Positions 1 through 8,330 of a DNA stretch of 48,386 nt are shown here, piece by piece; the stretch's first letter is position 1, and every line of letters starts with the position of its first letter. Location of the stretch: contig CANQQG010000014.1 in assembly GCA_947625875.1 (NCBI GenBank), positions 1-48,386 of the forward strand. Direction: 5' to 3'. A program made the position numbers and the translations under genes. Origin of the DNA: an uncultured Lachnospiraceae bacterium. GTDB lineage: Bacteria; Bacillota; Clostridia; Lachnospirales; Lachnospiraceae. The notes beneath the pieces were generated by a model that was not told the origin of the DNA, did not search any database, and saw only the letters and a list, made by a program, of their open reading frames with translations.

Positions 1-1
1 C

Positions 2-1360
2 ATACAGCCGTTACTTTCATGTCGCTTTTGCGCCACAGGATATACCGAAACAGACGCCGCGCTCCAAAACCCCTGCCAGGGCTGGTACCATCTCTACGGC
101 TATGTATTATCCGACGCCGCGCCGCCCGATACGGAAACAATCCAAAAACACTGCGCCGATTCCTCCGAACATATGCTCGCCCTGCTTGAGATCAACCTGC
201 GCGAATACGCAGACCGCGATCTGAGCGAGACCGCCCTCTCTGAACTGGATACCGTATTTTCCACATGGGAGCAAAGCGGCGTCCGGCTCATCGTCCGCTT
301 CCTCTATGACTGGAACGGCATGGCGCGCGAAACCGAGCCGAAATCCATAAGCCAGATCAAACAGCATATGAAACAGGCCGCCGCTGTCGTAAACCGCCAC
401 AGGGACAGCATCTATCTCCTGCAGGGCATTTTTGTCGGCAACAACGGCGAAATGAACAACTCGGACTATATGCAGGAAGATTCCATGGCCGCGCTCGCGC
501 AATATCTGGCGTCCGTCACAGACCCGTCGATCTATTTATCCGTCCGCACGCCGGCGCACTGGCGCGCCATCAACGCGCGTTTTGAGCCGCTTGCGGAGAC
601 CGAAGCCCACAGCGGTTCCCTGCCCGCAAGGCTCGGGCTGTTCAACGACGGTATGCTCGGCTCCGCCAACGACCTCGGCACATACGGGGACTCCGCGCTC
701 TCGGAAGCGGCCGGTTTCTCCGCGAAAGGCACACGCGCGGAAGAGATCGCCTTCCAAAACGAGCTCTGCCGATACGTCCCAAACGGCGGCGAGGCCATAC
801 TGGACAATCCTTATAACGACCTGGACAACGCCATTGCCGACCTGTCCGCCATGCACGTGTCGTATCTGAACGCGGACTATGACAAGGCCGTCCTGGACAA
901 ATGGCAGGCTGCCTCCTACCGCGGGACGGACTGCTTTCAGGGCGCAGACGGGCTTTCCTATATAACCGCCCACCTCGGCTACCGCTACCATATTTCTGAC
1001 GTATCGTGCGCCTTCGACACATGGAGAGATGAAACCGCCACCCTGAACCTTACCATTGCAAACAGCGGCTTTTCCCCCTCCTACTGCGCATTTGCGTCAC
1101 AGCTGCGGCTAAAAAACACCGAAACCGGAGAGCAGACCGTCCTCCCGGCAGACCTGGACACGCGCGCCATACAAAGCGGCGGCAGCGCCGTATGCGCCGT
1201 CCCGCTTGACGTCCGCTCCATGCCATGCGGGACATACCGCATTTATTATGAAATGACAGACCCGGCGACCGGCCGGTATATCCGGTTTGCCAACCGCTTT
1301 TTGCATACCGCGGCGGGTTATCCGGTCGGCAGCTTAACGATCCGCAAGCAGCCCGATTGA
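2..1360 (+). CDS. DUF4874/DUF4832 family protein, 5' partial
   Basis: The reading frame is open from base 2, so the gene starts outside the window; the first internal Met (base 173) is not the true start because the family's N-terminal motif NPCQGWYHLYGY lies upstream of it. The protein resembles DUF4874 followed by DUF4832, a TIM-barrel-like glycosidase-related pair. Shared marks with the neighbouring minus-strand protein are GxFVGNNGEMN, LGLFNDGMLGS, SDLGTYG, GGEA and HVSYLN. Where the neighbour has NWGEMH, this copy has NNGEMN. Function is unproven; a role in sugar-polymer processing is inferred from the adjacent Pel operon. Its last 27 bases overlap the 3' end of the convergent paralogue. 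Confidence 0.8.
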   Translation: MQPLLSCRFCATGYTETDAALQNPCQGWYHLYGYVLSDAAPPDTETIQKHCADSSEHMLALLEINLREYADRDLSETALSELDTVFSTWEQSGVRLIVRFLYDWNGMARETEPKSISQIKQHMKQAAAVVNRHRDSIYLLQGIFVGNNGEMNNSDYMQEDSMAALAQYLASVTDPSIYLSVRTPAHWRAINARFEPLAETEAHSGSLPARLGLFNDGMLGSANDLGTYGDSALSEAAGFSAKGTRAEEIAFQNELCRYVPNGGEAILDNPYNDLDNAIADLSAMHVSYLNADYDKAVLDKWQAASYRGTDCFQGADGLSYITAHLGYRYHISDVSCAFDTWRDETATLNLTIANSGFSPSYCAFASQLRLKNTETGEQTVLPADLDTRAIQSGGSAVCAVPLDVRSMPCGTYRIYYEMTDPATGRYIRFANRFLHTAAGYPVGSLTIRKQPD

Positions 1361-2668
1361 CGTCCACGCGCGGCCGTCCTGATTTGCAAAGCGGTATGCG
1401 CGGCCGTCACGCCTGCGCCGCAGCTGCAGCAGGAGCAGGAGCCGTCCGCATTCCGTTACGGGACAGATCAGGTCCGCAGACAGGCGCACAGACGTCTCCG
1501 GCTGCCCTGCGGCAAGCCGCCCGGCTTCTATGAGGACGCTCCCAAGCTCCGTCAGTTCCTGCGCCCCCTGTTCCGGCTGTATGGCGGCTGCAAGCTCCAC
1601 ATCTTCCGTAAAACCGGCGAATCCGGCATTTTCTATTCGGACTTCTATATTTACTTCCGTTTTTTTCCAATCCTGCGGTTTCTGCGGGGCGTTTTTCAGT
1701 TTCACATCCGCTCCGCGCAAAACGGGGCGGACGCCCAAATGCGCCCCGATATAATCATATCCGTTTACGCCGTCCCATACGCCCGCCTCCCGCCACAGCG
1801 TTTTTTTCCAGTCCGTCAGGCGTTTTTCATCATGCGCGGCATTTAAGTAACTCACGTGCGTTTTTCTCATTTCCGCGACGGCCTGCGGCAGCGCGCCGGC
1901 CTCCGCTTCCCCGACCGCCTCACCGCCATACGGGAGACGGCGGTTGACCGGTTCCATAAAGAGAAGTTCCGCCTCCCTGCGCCAGCTCTCCTCCCATTCC
2001 GCCTCTTCGCGCGCTTTTGTTCCATACGTCCCCAGGTCGCTCTCCGAGCCGAACATCCCGTCATTGAAAAAACCGAGCGCGCCCTCCGTTTCTTTTTTCT
2101 GCAGCATCCGCCACTGGCGCGGCGTGCGCACCGCAACCGGGATCTCCTCCCCGACGGCTTCCCGCCACACGTTTAACAGCCGCCGGAGCTTCTTAGCCGA
2201 TAAGAACCGCGAGCCATGCATCTCGCCCCAGTTTCCGATAAAAAGCCCCTGGAAAGCCACGATATCCCCGGCATACGGACGCAATGCCGCGCCGAGCTGC
2301 CGCATATGCCCCTCGACCGTTTCCATGCGCTCCGGCTCTTTTTCCAGCGCCTTGCCCTGCGTATCGTACACAATGCGCACCAGCATCTCTTTTCCATGCG
2401 CCTTAAAAAAATCCAGTATACGGACAAACCGCTCCAGCGCCCCGCGCGGCAGCGCACAGTTTCTGTACGCGCCGATATCCGCCAGCAAAAGGACGATCGT
2501 CTCCTCCCCGCGCAGGCACCAGCGCAGCTCTTCATAATCGGCTTCTTTCTCTAAGGCAAACGGATAAATATGGTACCAGCCCGCAGACGGCTGCGGCAGA
2601 TACGCCGTACACTCCGTAAGCGGCTGCGGCCGGAACCGGAGCCTCCTACGGCCCTTCCATAAACTCAT
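1334..2668 (-). CDS. DUF4874/DUF4832 family protein
   Basis: A 444-residue protein, paralogous to the convergent gene to its left. N-terminal DUF4874-like region carries QPSAGWYHIYPF; the central part has FIGNWGEMHGS, in which the Glu sits where a TIM-barrel hydrolase would place a catalytic acid; then LGFFNDGMFGSESDLGTYG, GGEA and HVSYLN. No signal peptide is visible, so a cytoplasmic place or non-classical export is likely. The ATG at 2668 has a GGAGGG site seven bases upstream and overlaps the end of the GT2 gene by 23 bases, making it the last gene of the Pel operon. It may supply the glycoside-hydrolase activity that PelA gives in Pseudomonas; that is inference. Confidence 0.8.
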   Translation of the reverse strand: MSLWKGRRRLRFRPQPLTECTAYLPQPSAGWYHIYPFALEKEADYEELRWCLRGEETIVLLLADIGAYRNCALPRGALERFVRILDFFKAHGKEMLVRIVYDTQGKALEKEPERMETVEGHMRQLGAALRPYAGDIVAFQGLFIGNWGEMHGSRFLSAKKLRRLLNVWREAVGEEIPVAVRTPRQWRMLQKKETEGALGFFNDGMFGSESDLGTYGTKAREEAEWEESWRREAELLFMEPVNRRLPYGGEAVGEAEAGALPQAVAEMRKTHVSYLNAAHDEKRLTDWKKTLWREAGVWDGVNGYDYIGAHLGVRPVLRGADVKLKNAPQKPQDWKKTEVNIEVRIENAGFAGFTEDVELAAAIQPEQGAQELTELGSVLIEAGRLAAGQPETSVRLSADLICPVTECGRLLLLLQLRRRRDGRAYRFANQDGRAWTSIGLLADR

Positions 2669-3437
2669 GCTGCGGTATCCCTCCTGCTTCGAGCTTTAAA
2701 ATCTTAATCCTTGTATAAACGGCAAGCATACTGAAAAACATCCGGAACATATAGATCACCGGACGGACGCCCGAATGCATACTCTTCCCTTCCGTCCTCG
2801 TATGCATGACAGCCGGAATCTCACAGACATGGTATCCAAGCAGCAGCATCTGCAGGATCATATTGGAATCCGGATAGCGGTCGTCAAAATGGTTGTATTT
2901 TGAATAATAGAGCATCGCGCGCCAGCTTAATCCCTGCAACCCCGTCGTCGGATCCATGATCACCTTCCCTGTGCCGAGCCGGATCATGCGCCGGAACAGC
3001 CGGAACGCCACCCTTTTGGTAAACGCCGTCGGGAAAGGCGTGCTCTGCGGCAGGTAGCGCGAACCAAGCACGATGTCCGGCTTGTTCCCCTGCGCATCTT
3101 TCGTAATCAGCGCCTCATAGATCTTTTTTACATTGCACACGTCGTGCTGCCCGTCCGCGTCCATCTGGATCACATAGCGGTAGCCGCGCCGGATCGCATA
3201 TTTGTACCCAAGCTGCAGCGCGCTGCCATAGCCCAGATTAAATACGTGCGTGACAAGCGTTATTTTCCGCTCCTTGACGATCCAGTTCGTCTCGTCCGAG
3301 GACGCGTCATTCATGACAAGCACATCCGCAAACTGCTGTATTTCCGGCTGCTCCAGTTTATCAAGCACCTTTGCGATATTTTTCTCCTCGTTATATGCCG
3401 GAATGATAACGAGGACTTCCTTCCCTGTATCTTTCAT
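2646..3437 (-). CDS. Family 2 glycosyltransferase (dolichyl-phosphate mannosyltransferase-like)
   Basis: A 263-residue GT2 enzyme of the GT-A fold. It begins with the typical VIIPAYNEEKNI strand-loop, has NDASSDET, the metal/nucleotide-binding DADGQHD, and a later GSRYLP and TTGLQGLSW. These are the usual marks of the DPM1/DPG synthase-like group, which moves a sugar from a nucleotide to a lipid phosphate or polymer acceptor on the cytoplasmic face. No clear C-terminal membrane segments are seen, though FRMFFSMLAVY is hydrophobic. GGAG seven bases before ATG 3437 supports the start. It lies between the GT4 and DUF4832 genes at the distal end of the Pel operon; its substrate is not known. Confidence 0.85.
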   Translation of the reverse strand: MKDTGKEVLVIIPAYNEEKNIAKVLDKLEQPEIQQFADVLVMNDASSDETNWIVKERKITLVTHVFNLGYGSALQLGYKYAIRRGYRYVIQMDADGQHDVCNVKKIYEALITKDAQGNKPDIVLGSRYLPQSTPFPTAFTKRVAFRLFRRMIRLGTGKVIMDPTTGLQGLSWRAMLYYSKYNHFDDRYPDSNMILQMLLLGYHVCEIPAVMHTRTEGKSMHSGVRPVIYMFRMFFSMLAVYTRIKILKLEAGGIPQHEFMEGP

Positions 3438-3475
3438 CCTGCAACTCCCCCATTACGCTCATATGTAAAACACGA

Positions 3476-4699
3476 TTACTCCTCCTCCTGCCCGGGCAGC
3501 AGCGCAAGCAGCTGTCCGATCTCCTTCTGCCCGCCCGGTTCTTTTTGCGCCGCCGCCTGCCCAAGCCGTTCCCGCAGACGCGAATCCGCCGCCAGCGCGC
3601 GGACCGCCTCTGCAACCGCTTCCGCCGTCAGCCCGCAAAACCTCCCGTCTACCTGATCCTTTATCTGCTCGCGGTTCCCGTTGCAGTCCGACGCCAATAT
3701 GGCGCAGCCGAGCGTCTGCGCTTCCTGTATGGCAATGCTCTTTCCCTCGTAGCGCGTTGCGTGGACATAAATGTCACACTGCTTATAATACGGATACGGA
3801 TTTTCCACCGCGCCCATCAAAATAAAATCGTCCTTTAACCCCAGACGCGCGATCCGCTTTTCCAGCTCCGCCCGCTCCGGCCCCTCTCCAAGCACATACC
3901 AGCGCGCCGGACAGCCCTTATCCCGCAAAAGCTTCATCGCATCGATCGCGACGTCATACGCTTTCTGGCGCGTGAGCCTGCCCACCGTCAAAAGACGCAT
4001 CCCCTGATAGCCGTCTGTAAAGCCTTCTCCCTCTTCCGCCAGACGGCGGATGCGCTCCTGGTTTACAATGTTGTGGAACACCCCCATTTTGGGCGCATAT
4101 GCCGGATAGACTTCCAAAAACTTTTCCCTTACCTCATCCGATACGGCAAAAATGCGGTCATAGGCGTCATAGCAGCCCCGATCCAATTTTGGCGTATAAC
4201 CGGCCCCCGCATAATCAATATGGACAAACGCCGCCTTTTTTTCCGCTTTTACATAATCCGCCACATAATAGGTCGACGCGCCTTCTAAATACGCCACAGC
4301 AAGGTCGTACGTTTCGTCAAAACGCTGCGCGCCGTCTGAGACGACCCGCCAGAGCAGCTTATCCGTCAAAACCCTCCCGCGCTTTTTCATGTCGCGCCAG
4401 TCTGACAGCAGCGTCCGCGTCCTAAAAAACAATTTTCCATTTCGGAAAAAACTCCGCAGGACCGTCTTTGCCAATTGCCGCCGCCCGTCCCCGGACAGCA
4501 CCGGGCAGTCCTTATAATCCGCATTCAGCAGCCGCACGCCTTTCGGGAGCTTATGGACCATCTCCCCCTGCCCGAGCATGACATACAGGGAGAGCTCATA
4601 ATCCTGTTTTTCCAATGCTGACAAAAGCTCCAGCAAAGCGGTCTCCGCGCCCGCGCAGCCAAGCGTATTAATGACAAACAGTATTTTCCGTCTTTTCAT
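3476..4699 (-). CDS. Family 4 glycosyltransferase
   Basis: A 407-residue GT-B protein. The N-terminus (ILFVINTLGCAGAETALLELL) is the GT4 'GGAE' type acceptor domain; the C-terminal donor domain shows LTVGRLTRQKAYDVAI, YVLGEGPERAELE, LMGAVENPYPYYKQCDIYVHATRYEGKSIAIQEA (given in part: EGKSIAIQEA is the EX7E motif region). It most likely adds a sugar from an NDP-donor inside the cell. It overlaps the DUF2304 gene by 32 bases and sits after pelG, so it is an accessory transferase of the Pel cluster, distinct from PelF. The very C-terminus (QKEPGGQKEIGQLL onward) is a short polar tail beyond the family fold. Confidence 0.87.
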   Translation of the reverse strand: MKRRKILFVINTLGCAGAETALLELLSALEKQDYELSLYVMLGQGEMVHKLPKGVRLLNADYKDCPVLSGDGRRQLAKTVLRSFFRNGKLFFRTRTLLSDWRDMKKRGRVLTDKLLWRVVSDGAQRFDETYDLAVAYLEGASTYYVADYVKAEKKAAFVHIDYAGAGYTPKLDRGCYDAYDRIFAVSDEVREKFLEVYPAYAPKMGVFHNIVNQERIRRLAEEGEGFTDGYQGMRLLTVGRLTRQKAYDVAIDAMKLLRDKGCPARWYVLGEGPERAELEKRIARLGLKDDFILMGAVENPYPYYKQCDIYVHATRYEGKSIAIQEAQTLGCAILASDCNGNREQIKDQVDGRFCGLTAEAVAEAVRALAADSRLRERLGQAAAQKEPGGQKEIGQLLALLPGQEEE

Positions 4700-5066
4700 C
4701 GCGCTCCATTTCCCTTACTTCTTTTAACTTTTCCAAAATACTCTCATTCTCCTGATTCAGCAGCGACACATGCATGGCAAGCTCCTGGTTTTTTCTGATC
4801 AGCTGCGAGAGCTTGATGCTCAAATAAAACACGATCGCAACCATCGAAATGCCAAACACAAAAAACGCGGGATACGCATACAACGGCACTGCGGCCGTCC
4901 ACGCGGACAGCCCCGGGACGACGCCGAGAAGGAACAGCACGAACCCGAAAAAACACCAGCACATCTCAATCCCTTCTGTAAGCTTGCGGTAGACAAATGC
5001 AAAAAAATCAAGCAAAAGAATAAAAACTCCCATAACAGCTACCAAAACCCCAAGCAAATTATCCAT
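4668..5066 (-). CDS. DUF2304-type small membrane protein
   Basis: A 132-residue protein with three hydrophobic segments (about residues 4-25, 34-55 and 62-84) followed by a charged, coiled-coil-like tail (LIRKNQELAMHVSLLNQE region, about 88-125). This layout matches DUF2304 proteins, which commonly accompany surface-polysaccharide glycosyltransferases and may anchor or pair with them. Its start overlaps the end of pelG by eight bases and its end overlaps the GT4 gene by 32, so the three are translationally linked. GGAGG lies upstream of ATG 5066. No enzymatic motif is seen. Confidence 0.75.
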   Translation of the reverse strand: MDNLLGVLVAVMGVFILLLDFFAFVYRKLTEGIEMCWCFFGFVLFLLGVVPGLSAWTAAVPLYAYPAFFVFGISMVAIVFYLSIKLSQLIRKNQELAMHVSLLNQENESILEKLKEVREMERDEKTENTVCH

Positions 5067-6537
5067 GTTCCGCCTCCTCCTTACTCTCTTTCAACTTCGC
5101 ATATGCGTCATAAACCTTTGGCGGGTCCGGTATGCCGATCACCATTTTTATGAGCATCCCGCGGCAGAATACGTGCACCTCCATGTGCTTTTCCACCCAG
5201 CGCAGCCGCATATACGCAACCGTCCACCCAACAAACGCGCCGATCACAACGCCGACGCCATACCATTTCTCCGCAAGCCCCGAAGCGAACACGCTCGCAA
5301 GCGCCGTCGCCGCCACAAAGCTTGCCGCCGTCAGCATCGCGCCGTTATTATCATTAAAATAATACAAAAAGATAATTTCCGAATACATCAAAAACAGGAT
5401 AAAATATCCAACGGCAAGGCATGGGTAAATGCGCATGACAAGCCCCGCAAACCCAAACTGCGGCAGCAGCACGATACAGAGCAAAAATACAACGACCGTA
5501 ATGATAAACTGGATCCGCACAAGGTTCATCAGCTCCACCGCCAGCTGGTGGAACATGCGCTTTTGCGCATTGCGGATATCCGACGCGCGCCCGCCGATGA
5601 CCGCCTCTGAATACTGCTTATATTTTTCATGGAAATTCATTTCCAGGCGGGCGATCAGGATAACCGTCGCCGAGATATTCGTAAACATCGCGATGCAGGT
5701 CGCCATATCATACGGCTGCGCGCAGATAAACGTATCCGCCACCGTCATCCGAAGCCCGGTAAACCAATAGACAAAATTATGCACGTAGAGCCCCAGCGTA
5801 TAGAAAAAATTAGTCAGCACCAGGGAAAAATACTTTTTAAAATAGCCGAGTACCGGACGGTAGCGCCCGCTGTTATGCTTAAAATAATATTTTACGACCG
5901 CAAGCTCCGCGCAGGCAATAAAGGCAAACCCGATGACCAGCGCGAGCAGCATCGCAGAAGGAACCTTCATATGGAATCCCCACGCGAAGACCAGCGACAG
6001 CGCAAACGCGAGCGCCATGCCCAACAGGAAAAACAGGGAGATCTTCGTATAATCTTTGCAGATCGAAAGATACAGCATGGAATAAAACACAAGCGCAAGC
6101 GCCATATACCCGCAAAACCCCGTAAAGACATACAAAATGCCGATATGCCCCACCATAAATTCCCAGATGCAGAACGGAATGCCAAACAGCGCGCTGAGCG
6201 CCACATTCATCACAAGCCCGACATAAAAGCAGGGCAGGATATCCTCAAACTGTTCTTTATAAATGATATCCGACATATAACGCGAGAGCACCGCGTTAAA
6301 CGGCGACGACGTGAGCAGGGAAAAAATAAAAATATAAAGCACCGTACACGAAAACAGCTCGCGGCTGGCATACCCGACCTTATCAAATTCCAAAACTTTG
6401 CTCATAAGCATGATATTCCCGATGATCACAAACATCGGCGTAACCGTCACGCCCGCGCTGTAACTGACGCCAAGCAGATTTGACGAAATTGTGTTCTTTC
6501 CAAAAATACGGTTTAACCGCACTCCGATTCCAGCCAT
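5059..6537 (-). CDS. pelG: Pel polysaccharide inner-membrane transport protein PelG
   Basis: A 492-residue polytopic membrane protein, the length usual for PelG (MOP flippase superfamily). The N-terminus MAGIGVRLNRIF is characteristic, followed by roughly twelve hydrophobic segments. It would move the growing Pel polymer made by PelF across the cytoplasmic membrane, working with PelD and PelE. The conserved stretch FSLLTSSPFNAVLSRYMSD and the NFHEKYKQYSEAV loop fit the family. It follows pelF by 31 bases and overlaps the next gene by eight. Identification rests on whole-protein resemblance plus the pelF neighbour, which is a strong pairing. Confidence 0.93.
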   Translation of the reverse strand: MAGIGVRLNRIFGKNTISSNLLGVSYSAGVTVTPMFVIIGNIMLMSKVLEFDKVGYASRELFSCTVLYIFIFSLLTSSPFNAVLSRYMSDIIYKEQFEDILPCFYVGLVMNVALSALFGIPFCIWEFMVGHIGILYVFTGFCGYMALALVFYSMLYLSICKDYTKISLFFLLGMALAFALSLVFAWGFHMKVPSAMLLALVIGFAFIACAELAVVKYYFKHNSGRYRPVLGYFKKYFSLVLTNFFYTLGLYVHNFVYWFTGLRMTVADTFICAQPYDMATCIAMFTNISATVILIARLEMNFHEKYKQYSEAVIGGRASDIRNAQKRMFHQLAVELMNLVRIQFIITVVVFLLCIVLLPQFGFAGLVMRIYPCLAVGYFILFLMYSEIIFLYYFNDNNGAMLTAASFVAATALASVFASGLAEKWYGVGVVIGAFVGWTVAYMRLRWVEKHMEVHVFCRGMLIKMVIGIPDPPKVYDAYAKLKESKEEAEHG

Positions 6538-6568
6538 TTCCTTATCTCTCCTGTTCCCCTGTCATCTG

Positions 6569-8317
6569 TCAGCCCGCCTGCCGCTCCCGCAGATACGGCT
6601 GAAACGCCTCCTGCCGCCATTCCAGTCCGGCGTTTCCTGCAAAATCCATATAGATCTTTTCATAAGTCGCCTTCATATCCTCGATCCGATACTTTTTCAT
6701 CAGGCGCCGATAACCGTTTTCGCCCATCTGCCTGCGCTTTGCGCCGTCCCCCGCGAGCTCCAGCATCGCATGGGCGATCTCCTCTATATTCATAATATGC
6801 GTCAGGATGCCCGCTTCCCCAAAATCATCATCTTCTCCGTAAATCAATCCGCGGCAGTTCCCAACGTCCGTCGCGATCACCGGCCGGTGCGCCGCATAAC
6901 TTTCCAGGATCGTAAGCGGCTGCCCCTCGCTGATGCTCGTCAGGATCGTGATATCCATGCGCCCCAGATAATCCCGCACGTCGATCCGCCCTGTAAACAC
7001 AATGTCCTGCACCTGGAGCGTCTCCACAAGGTCAAAGCATTCCTGCGCATACTCCTCATCTTCATCGGTCGGCCCCATAATCCAGAGCTTTAATTTCGGC
7101 TGGCGTTCCTTCGCATAGGCAAACGCCTGTATCATCGTTTTAACGTCCTTGATCGGCGTCACGCGCAGCACCGCGCCAATATTGATAAACTCCTTATCCT
7201 CCTGTGTCTTTTGCGGCAGGTCGGCAAGGCGGTCCGTACGGATGCCGTTCGGCGTGACCATCGTCTTTTCAACCGGACAGCCCAGCTCCACCTGCAGCTC
7301 CCGCGCATGCGCGTACAGGCTCGTCACAAGGTCTGCGTCGCGGTATGCGAGCAGCGACATCTTGTGGAACTGTTCGATCCAGATATTTTTATAAATGCCC
7401 GTAACCCATTTCGCCTTAATCAGCTCCTCCTCGCGCTCCCGCGTATAAATGCCATGCTCCGAGATCAGAACCCTGCTGCCGTAGAGATCTTTCGCCATGC
7501 TGCCAAGCACGCCCGCATATCCCGTCGCGACGCAATGGTAGAGATCCGCCGCCGGGACGTCCATCTTCAACACAAAAAACAGCGGCAGATAAATCGAGCG
7601 CATCGTCCAGAGGAAATCCGAAAATACGATCTGGCTGTACTGCAGGTCATAGCAGTCTGAAACCGCGCGGAAAAAATCCTCGCCCATCAGCAGGTCGTTT
7701 AAAGAAATATCGCGCCTGCGGAACATTTCAAACAGCGTGTGCCAGTTTACATTCTGATTTAAGATCAGGCTGCGCAGCGCATAAAATTCCTTTTCCGAGA
7801 GCTTCAGCTTACTCCTGCTCCCGCGCTTTTTGCGCACCCAGTCCACGTCGTCCAGATAGACCTCATACACCTCCGTCAGATTCTCCGGCAGATCATACAC
7901 AAATTTCCCGCGCAGCGTGCGGTTCGCCACGATCGTAAGCAGGATAAACTCCACATTCGGGAACGACTGCACGATACTGTGTATCCAGCTTGACACGCCG
8001 CCGACCACATACGGATAGCAGCCCTCCGCCACAAGGCATACCCGCAGCGTGCCGGTCGCCATATGCCCTGCGCGCACCGTACTTACTACGTCATATTTAT
8101 AGTCGTCAAACGAAGGCTCGCTCTCCAGATCATAGCGGTAATCGCCCTCCATCGCCGGATCATCGGCATAACGGTAACTGTCCCCGGTATCCGCATACGC
8201 ATAAGACGTCTGACGCGCCTCCACATAACGGTAATCGACAATCTGATCCGGTTCCGAGCCATACTGATAGCTCTGCGTTATATCCGCGTCCAGATAACCC
8301 TGTCTGTAATCTTCCAT
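6569..8317 (-). CDS. pelF: Pel polysaccharide glycosyltransferase PelF, with N-terminal extension
   Basis: A 582-residue GT4 enzyme. From about residue 91 it matches PelF: VCLVAEGCYPYVVGGVSSW, the HGIYTREREEEL block, MVTPNGIRTDR, and the donor-site motif TSISEGQPLTILESYAAHRP. PelF is the cytoplasmic transferase that polymerises Pel from a UDP-GalNAc-type donor. The first 85 residues are an unusual acidic, tyrosine-rich extension with DYRY/SYRY/DYRY/DYKY repeats. The extension looks real: ATG 8317 has AGGAG five bases upstream, while the alternative Met86 has no comparable evidence. It lies 13 bases after the DUF2194 gene. The extension's role is unknown; phosphorylation is only a guess. Confidence 0.93.
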   Translation of the reverse strand: MEDYRQGYLDADITQSYQYGSEPDQIVDYRYVEARQTSYAYADTGDSYRYADDPAMEGDYRYDLESEPSFDDYKYDVVSTVRAGHMATGTLRVCLVAEGCYPYVVGGVSSWIHSIVQSFPNVEFILLTIVANRTLRGKFVYDLPENLTEVYEVYLDDVDWVRKKRGSRSKLKLSEKEFYALRSLILNQNVNWHTLFEMFRRRDISLNDLLMGEDFFRAVSDCYDLQYSQIVFSDFLWTMRSIYLPLFFVLKMDVPAADLYHCVATGYAGVLGSMAKDLYGSRVLISEHGIYTREREEELIKAKWVTGIYKNIWIEQFHKMSLLAYRDADLVTSLYAHARELQVELGCPVEKTMVTPNGIRTDRLADLPQKTQEDKEFINIGAVLRVTPIKDVKTMIQAFAYAKERQPKLKLWIMGPTDEDEEYAQECFDLVETLQVQDIVFTGRIDVRDYLGRMDITILTSISEGQPLTILESYAAHRPVIATDVGNCRGLIYGEDDDFGEAGILTHIMNIEEIAHAMLELAGDGAKRRQMGENGYRRLMKKYRIEDMKATYEKIYMDFAGNAGLEWRQEAFQPYLRERQAG

Positions 8318-8330
8318 ATCCGCTCCTAAC

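Noticed and set aside
5629-6483. Plus-strand open frame of 284 codons opposite pelG
   Set aside because: Lys/Arg/His-rich shadow of the pelG frame without recognisable motifs.
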